Source of the DNA: Cunninghamia lanceolata
Taxonomy: Eukaryota; Streptophyta; Pinopsida; Cupressales; Cupressaceae
Reading direction: 5' to 3'
Length of the DNA stretch: 64,000 nucleotides
Assembly: GCA_027924645.1 (NCBI GenBank)
Contig: BSBN01001017.1
Coordinates: 6,226,501 to 6,290,500 of the forward strand
Positions 56,521-64,000 of this stretch are shown here, in pieces. Every line of letters begins with the position of its first letter. Position 1 is the first letter of the stretch. Position numbers and translations under genes: made by a program. Below the pieces are notes generated by a model. The model made no database searches. It was not told the DNA's origin and worked only from the letters and a program-made list of their open reading frames with translations.

Positions 56521-57228
56521 ACTGTTTCAGCATGTTTGGGTGTGAAACAGGACCATGTCTAGCCTAAACCTACCCATCTAGATGCATTGGAATTGTCAGT
56601 TTGGCCGCATGAGGAGAAGAACAAAAGTTACACCCCTTTGCAACTTTACATTGCCTCCTTTTGACGATTTTTGGGGCTGCAGAAAAACTTTCACCACGGG
56701 CAAACACCTCAGAGATATAAAAAAATGAGAGAGGTTATTGTAGAGGGACCCAACATGATTGTGTTTCCTTAGATGGAATGTATCTAAGTGACACAGTTTC
56801 TGAGTAACAACTCATCAAAGATTGCTGTCTTTTTGCACTTTGGACTCTTCAGGGATATTGCTGGTACAATATTGCTCAGACTGTTTCAGCATGTTTGGTT
56901 GCAAAACAGGACCATGCCTAGCCTGAACGTACCCATCCAAACACGTTGGAACTGTCAGTTTGGCCACACAAGGAGAAGAACAAAAGTTACACCCCTTTGC
57001 AACTTTACACTGCCTCCTTCTGATGATTTTTGGGGCAGCAGAAAACCTTTCACCACAGGCAAATGCCTTAGAGATATAAAAAATTGAGAGAGGTTATTGT
57101 AGAGGGACCCTACGTGATCGCTTTACCTTAGACAGAATGTATCTAAGTGACACGGTTTCCAAATAACAGCTTGTCAAAGATTGTTGCCTTTTTGCACTTT
57201 GGACTCTTCAGGGATATCGTTGGTTTCC
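56521..57228. repeat. two tandem copies of a 360 bp unit
   Basis: Copy 1 is about 56521-56879 and copy 2 about 56880-57228. Both start with CTGTTTCAGCATGTTTGG and contain GAGGAGAAGAACAAAAGTTA, CACCCCTTTGCAACTTTACA, GAGATATAAAAAA and GACTCTTCAGGGATAT. The second copy runs directly into the telomere-like array. No gene; the open frame at 56788-57087 spans the unit junction and has no domain. Confidence 0.8.
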
Positions 57229-60200
57229 CTAATCCTTATACCCTCGACACTCTACTTTAACCCTAATCCCTCGACCATCAACCCTATCCCTAAACCCTTG
57301 ACCCTTGAACCTCAACCCTCAACCCTCAACGTCAAACCCTAATCCCTCAACCCTTAACTCTAATCCCTCGACCCTCAACCCTATCCCTAAACCCTAAACC
57401 CTAAAGCCTCAACCCTCAACCCTCAACATCAAATGCTAATCCCTCAACCCTTCACTCTAATCCCTCAACCCTAAACCCTATCCTAAACCCTCAACACTAT
57501 ACCTTAAACCCTAATCCCTCAACCCTCAACCCTAAACCTTATCCCTAAATCCTAATCCCTCAACCTTTAACCCTAATCCCTCAACCCTCAACTCTAATCC
57601 CTCATCCCTGAACCCTAAATGCTATCCCTATTCCTAAACCCTCAACGAGCTCGATACTATACCTTAAACCCTAATCCCTTATCCCTAAACCCTCCAACCC
57701 TATCCCTAATCCTTATACCCTCGACACTCTACTTTAACCCTAATCCCTTGACCCTCAACCCTATCCCTAAACCCTCGACCCTCAACCCTTGACCCTCAAC
57801 CCTCAACGTTAAACCCTAATCCCTCAACCCTTAACTCTAATCCCTCAACCCTCAACCCTATCCCCAAACCCTCAACCCTAAAACCTCTACCCTCAATGTC
57901 AAATCCCAATCCCTCAACCCTTCACTCTAATCCCTCAACCCTAAACCCTATCCTAAACCCTTAACACTATACCTTAAACTCTAATCCCACAACCCTCAAC
58001 CCTAAACCTTATCCCTAAACCCTAATCCCTCAACCCTCAACCCTAATCTCTCAACCCTCAACTCTAATCCCTCAACCCTAAACCCTAAATACTATCCCTA
58101 TTCCTAAACCCTAATCCCTTATCCCTAAACCCTCCAACCCTATCCCTAATCCTTATACCCTCGACACTCTACTTTAACTCTAATCCCTCGACCCTCAACC
58201 CTATCTCAAAACCCTCAACCCTCAACGTCAAACCCTAATCCCTCAACCCTATCCCTAAACCCTAAACCCTAAAGCCTCAACCCTCAACCCTCAATGTCAA
58301 ATCCTAATCCCTCAACCCTTCACTCTAATCCCTTAGCCCTAAACCCTATCCCTAAACCCTCAACACTATACCTTAAACCATAATCCCTCAACCCTCAACC
58401 CTCAACCCTAATCCCTCAACCCTCAACTCTAATCCCTCATCCCTAAACCCTAAATGCTATCCCTATTCCTAAACCCTCAACGGGCTTGATACTATACCTT
58501 AAACCCTAATCCCTTATCACTAAACCCTCCAACCCTATCCCTAATCCTTATACCCTCGACACTCTACTTTAACCCTAATCGCTCGACCCTCAAACCTATC
58601 CCTAAACCCTCAACCCTTGACCCTCAACCCTCGACCCTTGACGTTAAACCCTAATCCCTCAACCCTTAACTCTAATCCCTCGACCCTCAACCCTCAACCC
58701 TGAACGTCAAATGCTAATCCCTCAACCCTTCACTCTAATCCCTCAACCCTAAACCCTATCCCTAAACCCTCAACACTATACCTTAAACCCTAATCCCTCA
58801 ACCCTCAACCCTAAACCTTATCCCTAAACTCTAATCCCTCAACCCTCAACCCTAATCCCCCAACCCTCAACTCTAATCCCTCAACCCTAAACCCTAAACA
58901 CTATCCCTATTCCTAAACCCTCAACGGGCTCGATACTATACCTTAAACCCTAATCCCTTCTCCCTAAACCCTCCAACCCTATCCCTAATCCTTATACCCT
59001 TGACACTCTACTTTAACCCTAATCCCTCAACCCTCAACCCTATCCCTAAACCCTCTACCCTCAAACCTCAATGTACTCAACCCTCAACATCAAACCCTGA
59101 TCCCTCAACTGTTAACTTTGATCCCTCGACCCTCAAACCTATCCCTAAACCCTCAACACTCAATGTCAAACCCTAATCCCTCAATCCTTAACTCTAATCC
59201 CTCAACCCTAAACCCTAAACACTATCCCTATTTCTAAACCCTCAACGGGCTCAATACTATACCTTAAACCCTAATCCCTTATCTCTAAACCCTCCAACCC
59301 TATCCCTAATCCTTATACCCTCGACACTCTACTTCAACCCTAATCCCTTGACCCTCAACCCTATCCCTAAACCCTCGACCCTCGAACCTCAACCCTGGAT
59401 CCTCAACCCTCAATGTCAAACCCTAATCCCTCAACCCTATCGCTAAACCCTAAACCCTAAAGCCTCAACCCTCAACCCTCAACATCAAATCCTAATCCCT
59501 CAACCCTTCACTCTAATCCCTCAACCCTAAACCCTATCCCTAAACCCTCAACACTATACCTTAAACCCTAATCCCTCAACCCTCAACCCTAAACCTTATC
59601 CCTAAACCCTAATCCCTCAACCCTCAACCCTAATCCCTCAACCCTCAACTCTAATCCCTCACCCCTAAACCCTAAATGCTATCCCTATTCCTAAACCCTC
59701 AATGGGCTTGATACTATACCTTAAATCCTAATCCCTTATCCCTAAACCCTCCAACCCTATTCCTAATCCTTATACCCTCAACACTCTATTTTAACCCTAA
59801 GCCCTCGACCCTCAACCCTATCTCGAAACCCTCAACCCTCGAACCTTAATGTACTCAACCCTCAACGTCAAACCCTAATCCCTCAACCCTTAACTTTGAT
59901 CCCTTGACCCCTAACCCTATCCCTAAACCCTCAACCCTAAAACCTCAACCCTCAACACTCAACGTCAAACCCTAATCACTCAACCCATAACTCTAATCCC
60001 TCAACCCTAAACCCTATCCCTAAACCCTCAACACTATACCTTAAACCCTAATCCCTCAACCCTAAACCCTATCCTTAAGCCCTAATCTATTAACCCTCAA
60101 GCCTAATCCATCAACCCTCAACCCTAATCCCTCATCTGTAATCCCTAAACACTATCCCTATTCCTAAACCCTCAACAGGCTCGATACTATCCCTCAACCC

Positions 60201-62100
60201 TTAACCCTTAAAACTTGAACCCTAAAACCTATCCCTACACCCTCGACACTCGAGACTATATCTTAAACCCTAATCCCTTAACCCTCATCCCTAAAGCCTC
60301 AACCCTAAATCCTTAAACCTTCAACCCTAAACCCTATCCGTAATCCCTCTACCCTTGACACTCTACTTTAACCCTAATCCCTTGACCATCAACTGTATCC
60401 CTAAACCCTCAACCCTCAACTCTCAACATTAAACCCTAATTCATCAACCCTAAACCCTAATCCCTCAAACCTAAACGCTATCCCTAAACTATCAACCCTC
60501 AATACTATACCTTAAACCCTAATCCCTATCCCTCAACCCTTAACCCCTAAAACTTAAACCCTATCCCTACACCCTCAACACTCAACACTATATCTTAAGC
60601 CTTAAATCCTCATCCCTAAAGCCTCAACCCTCAATCCTTAAACCTTCAACCCTAAACCCTATCGCTAATCCCTCTACCCTCGACACTCTAACCCTAACCT
60701 CAACATTAAACGCTAATCTGTCAACCCTAAAACCTAATCCATCAACCCTAAACCCTCAACCCTCAACACTATACCTTAAACCCTAATCCATCAACCCTAA
60801 AACCTAATCCCTCAACCCTCAACCCTAAACACTATCAATAAATCCTCAACCCTCGACACTATACCTTAAACCCTAATCCGTCAACCCTTAACCCTAATCC
60901 CTCAACCCTCAACCCTAATCCCTCATCTCTAAACCCTAAACGCTATCCCTATTCCTAAACCCTCAACCCTTGACACTATACCTTAAACCCTAATCCCTTA
61001 TCCCTATCCCTCAACCCTTAACCCTTAAAACTTAAACCCTAAAACCTATCCATAAACCCTCAACGCTCAACACTATATCTTAAACCCCAATCCCTTAACC
61101 CTCAGCCCTAAAGCCTCAACCCTCATTCGTTAAACCTTCAACCCTAAACCCTAGCCCTAATCCCTCTACCCTCAACACTCTACTTTAACCCTAATCCCTT
61201 GACCATCAACCCTATCCCTAAACCCTCAACCCTCAACCCTCAAATCTCAACATTAAACCCTAATCCATCAACCCTAAACCCTAATCTGTCAACCCTAAAC
61301 CCTATTCCTGAACCCTCAACCCTCAGTAATATTCCTTAAACCCTAATCCATCAACCCTAAACCATAATCCCTCAACCCTAAACCCTATCCCTAAACCCTC
61401 AACCCTCAACACTATTCCTTAAACCCTAATCCCTCAACTCTAAACCCTAATCCCTCAACCCTAAACCCTAAACCCTATCCTTAAACACTCAACCCTTAGC
61501 AAGTTATACCTTAAAACTTAATCCCTCAACCCTCAACCCTAATCCCTCATCCCTAAACCCTAAATGATGTCCCTATTCCTAAACCCTCAACCCAGGACAC
61601 TATACCTTCAACCCGAATCCCTTACCCCTAAACCTTAAACCCTATCCCTCAACCCTTAACCCTTAAAATTTAAACCCTATCCCTCAACCCTTAACCCTTA
61701 AACCTTAAACCCTAAAACCTATCCCTAAATCCTCAACCCTATACCCTCAACAATATACTTAAGCCCTAATACCTCAATCATCAACCTTATACCTTAAACC
61801 TGAAGCCTACACCCTCAAACCCTCATCCCTAGACCATATAACCTCACCCTTATATCCTAAACCTTGAATATTGTGCCTCAACCCTATACTTAAATTAAAC
61901 CTAACCCATACATGCTCTCAACCCAAGTCACCCTATGCCTTATATACCCTCAATCCATATCATAAACCCTAAACCCTAATCCCCACACCTTACACACTTA
62001 ATCTTATACACTCAACAACCTGAATATTAACCCTCAACCCTCTACCCTCTACCCTCTACCTATTACTTAAGCCCTAATCCCTCAACCCTCAACCCTCAAA
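57229..62100. repeat. degenerate telomere-like array with higher-order repeats
   Basis: 4.9 kb built from heptamers related to CCCTAAA, the Arabidopsis-type plant telomere unit: CCCTAAA, CCCTCAA, CCCTAAT, CCCTATC, CCCTCGA and similar. Perfect CCCTAAA runs are short, so it is not a functional chromosome end. A longer pattern recurs, marked by CCTTATACCCTCGACACTC at about 57234, 57711, 58151, 58546, 58990, 59311 and 59768, giving units of roughly 320-480 bp. The pattern weakens after about 60350. The G-rich strand is the minus strand. It is enclosed by the TIR element. No gene. Confidence 0.9.
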
Positions 62101-62104
62101 ACTA

Positions 62105-62200
62105 TACAGGCATACATACAAACATACATACATACAAAGATGAATACATACAAGCATGCATACATACCTACAAGAATAGATATAAACATCCATGAAACAT
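62105..62200. repeat. CATA/CATACA microsatellite-like stretch
   Basis: Imperfect run of CATACATA-type tetramers with interspersed AAGATG and AAGCATG, at the edge of the telomere-like array. Confidence 0.75.
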
Positions 62201-62245
62201 ACTTATGAAATTTGAACATATCTCATTCAAAGGAAGACACAATGC

Positions 62246-62379
62246 GAGCGCATTATAATGCGCTCACATTATGTCGAACTGGGAAAACACCAGCAAACTT
62301 GCAAAAAAGTAAAAAAGCACAACATAACGCATTTGCATTATGTTGTGCTTTGGGAATCCCAAGCCTTAGGCTTGGGATT
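62246..62379. repeat. right subterminal palindrome cluster
   Basis: Three palindromes. 62246-62265 is a perfect 20-bp palindrome with a CATTATAATG centre, extendable with one mismatch. 62317-62348 is a hairpin with 15-bp arms (one mismatch) around TT. 62355-62379 has perfect 11-bp arms (AATCCCAAGCC) around TTA. The first shares the CGCTC and CATTATG words with the left cluster at 10338-10373. Confidence 0.7.
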
Positions 62380-63192
62380 TGCTTTGGATTTCCAACCCAA
62401 AGGCTTGGAGTGCCTTTTCAACATCCACAGATGTGTTTTTGCAGATTCTTCAAGATTTCACATAATTTTGTTCATGTTAACCCTCAGATTTGCACGTGTT
62501 TCAAGGTCAAACAAATCAAACACCTGGGTAATGTTAGGCTTTCTCTTATCTATTTAATGATGTAATTGTTTTCACATTTTGACAATGTTAAGCCTTTCAT
62601 CTTTAATTTCTTTTGTTTGTGTGTTAAGTTTTGGGCAAAAACCACTATTTGGTCTTTTTTTCATTGTAAATTAACCATTCATTGAAATTTCAAAAAAATT
62701 ACATATTTAGAAACTAGACTCCATTCTACACATATTAAAAAAAAGAAAAAATGATTTTCAATTAGTTTTCAAAATTTATAGGTGGCATGGCCAAAATTCT
62801 ATTTTTTAGGATGTGTCCACTTTAAAAATTAGTAAAAAATCAAATATTCATCAAAAAATTATCAAAAAAATTGAGCATAAACTACATGCTGTTAGCTAAT
62901 TTCTCACTAAAGCAATTTTAAAAATACTAAAAAAATGTTAACCTTTTGAGGGAGCCACAAAACATGCTATGTTATGTTTTTTTGACAGAAACAACACCAA
63001 TTTCTGTGGCTCCCTCTTTTGAACCCCTTAATCTATACCATTTTCAAAAAACATTAGTAGTTTAGAAAGTAGATTCAGAGCACTACGAGCATTGATTTGG
63101 TTGCATCTCCAAATTTTGAGTGTAACTATGCTCAATTTCTCATCCAAGGCCAGCATTCCTGATTTTAGAAAAAAGGTGGCCACTTAAGACCC
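62380..63192. other. right-arm noncoding sequence of the TIR element
   Basis: AT-rich sequence with no gene, between the palindromes and the right TIR. The open frames 62212-62565 and 62258-62557 overlap each other and the palindromes and show no domain. Two copies of GGGAGCCACA-like words at about 62951 and 63008 (opposite orientation) are weak inverted repeats. Confidence 0.5.
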
Positions 63193-63224
63193 CTTTTTGG
63201 CCCCCCATCTTCTTGCACTTACCC
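63193..63224 (-). repeat. right terminal inverted repeat of the TIR element
   Basis: Ends CTTCTTGCACTTACCC. Its reverse complement matches 10277-10308 at 30 of 32 positions. TTGA of the Copia-1 LTR follows. Confidence 0.85.
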
Positions 63225-64000
63225 TTGATGCATATCCAAGAGATGTTCTTGCAAGCAGTGGTGTTCTTGTAGTGGCAGAGATGTTCTTGGAAAATGCTTG
63301 ATCTTTCACAGTTAGAGATGTTCCTACAATGCATTTTTGTCAGTGATTCTTTTCACAGGTGGTGACTTGGTGTTTCCATGTTGATGTAGACCTTTTATAA
63401 TGATCTCTTGATGTCCTCTTCTCTTTCTTATGGCAGAGTTGAATGTTTTGATGCAAAGGTTGATGGTTAAGTGATAATGATTTCACATTGTTAGTTAATG
63501 CAAAGAGTTGCTTTGTTTGCTTGTTAATGCTCTTGTAGTGGTGTGTGTAGTGATACTTTTCACAGGTGGCTTGAATGCAATGACACAAACCTCCAAAAGC
63601 ACTGTGTTGATGCTCATGTCAAAGTTTTTGTTGGTGCTCATTACAAGGTTAGTGTTGGTGCTTCATGAGAAGGTGTACTTGTTCATTTCATGGTGATGAC
63701 GCCTATTTTGATTCATGACAAGAAGTGCACTGCAGTGATGATGTCCAATACACAAGTATTGGTTGTGGAGTGCCTTTCAAGAAGCATTTGTTTCCATGGT
63801 TTATTACTTGTTTCAGAAACTCAGCGAGGGTGAAGAAAACAATGGTTATTCTATTTTAGGGTTTGTACGTGATATGAATTTCTAAGTGTGACCTACACTC
63901 CAAAAGACCTAGTCAAGTTCCTAAAACCCTAAATTTTAATTGTCTAAACCCTATACATAAGTTATAAAGCTCTTTTTGTGATGTTTATGCACTTTTGTTA
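63225..64000 (+). repeat. Copia-1 3' LTR, continued
   Basis: Begins TTGATGCATATCC, the second copy of the TTGA duplication, and matches 618-1393 of the 5' LTR with scattered substitutions. About 1.2 kb of the LTR must lie beyond the window. Open frames here (63340-63588 minus, 63508-63696 plus) have counterparts in the 5' LTR but carry no domain. Confidence 0.9.

Larger units (their letters stand above)
10277..63224. mobile_element. large TIR DNA element, superfamily not assigned
   Basis: The ends are inverted repeats beginning GGGTAAGTGCAA: 10277-10308 against 63193-63224 reversed, 32 bp with 2 mismatches. It lies inside the Copia-1 3' LTR and is flanked by a 4-bp duplication, TTGA, proved by the uninterrupted 5' LTR (618-621). 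Without the nested Copia-2 the element is about 10.7 kb. It holds a decayed multi-exon gene on the left, palindromes near both ends, an LTR remnant, a tandem duplication and a 4.9 kb telomere-like array on the right. No transposase is recognisable. A 4-bp TSD does not fit hAT (8), Mutator (9), CACTA (3) or Harbinger (3). It may be a non-autonomous element or a poorly known superfamily. Confidence 0.75.
522..64000 (+). mobile_element. Copia-1, Ty1/copia retrotransposon, defective and interrupted
   Basis: Ty1/copia element in plus orientation. It has a 5' LTR at 522-2591, an initiator-Met tRNA primer binding site, gag, then protease, integrase, reverse transcriptase and RNase H in the Pseudoviridae order, a polypurine tract at about 10162-10175 and a 3' LTR starting at 10177. 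The 3' LTR is split after 100 bp by a 53 kb TIR element and resumes at 63225; it runs past the window end. Gag is interrupted by about 1.57 kb of unrelated DNA (about 3413-4985). Many in-frame stops and at least one frameshift make it inactive. Only about 11.5 kb of the span belongs to Copia-1. Confidence 0.9.

Noticed and set aside
57229..62100. CRISPR-like array or true chromosome end
   Set aside because: The unit is a 7-bp plant telomere variant with no spacer structure; it is flanked by unique DNA on both sides and is too degenerate for a functional telomere.
62212..62565. 117-codon ORF near the right end of the TIR element
   Set aside because: Overlaps the palindromes and another ORF in a second frame, with no domain; probably chance.

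Overview
This 64 kb window is plant nuclear DNA made almost entirely of transposable elements. I see no host gene, rRNA or tRNA gene. The evidence for a plant is: copia elements primed by initiator-methionine tRNA, gypsy elements carrying two RNase H domains, and a degenerate array of the land-plant telomere heptamer (CCCTAAA). Giant LTRs and deep nesting fit a very large, slowly purged genome such as a gymnosperm, but this is inference; the sequence does not fix the species.

The layout is a nest of insertions, each placed by matching termini and a target-site duplication (TSD). (1) 1-521 is the 3' part of an old copia-type LTR. (2) It is cut at 522 by Copia-1 (5' LTR 522-2591, broken gag and pol to 9166, 3' LTR 10177-10276 continuing at 63225-64000 and beyond). 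(3) The 3' LTR of Copia-1 is split by a terminal-inverted-repeat (TIR) DNA element, 10277-63224 (TSD TTGA). It holds a decayed multi-exon gene, palindromes near both ends and a 4.9 kb telomere-like array at 57229-62100. (4) That element is split by Copia-2 (13328-55607, TSD GAGTC). (5) Copia-2 is split between gag and pol by Gypsy-A (15541-50556, TSD GAAAG), whose LTRs are about 6.9 kb. (6) Gypsy-A is split inside pol by Gypsy-B on the minus strand (28118-41015, TSD GATTG), whose complete LTR is 5.3 kb.

The most interesting content is in the two gypsy elements. Both carry a long sense-strand reading frame inside the LTR, upstream of a TATA box: about 1,000 codons in Gypsy-B, and about 230 plus 1,190 codons in Gypsy-A, the latter with a probable 5'-UTR intron. 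The two LTR proteins look distantly related to each other and are not gag or pol. In both elements an extra RNase H lies between protease and reverse transcriptase. Every element here is defective, and several catalytic acidic residues are lost by G-to-A changes. The TIR element has no recognisable transposase and its 4-bp TSD does not fit the common plant DNA-transposon superfamilies.
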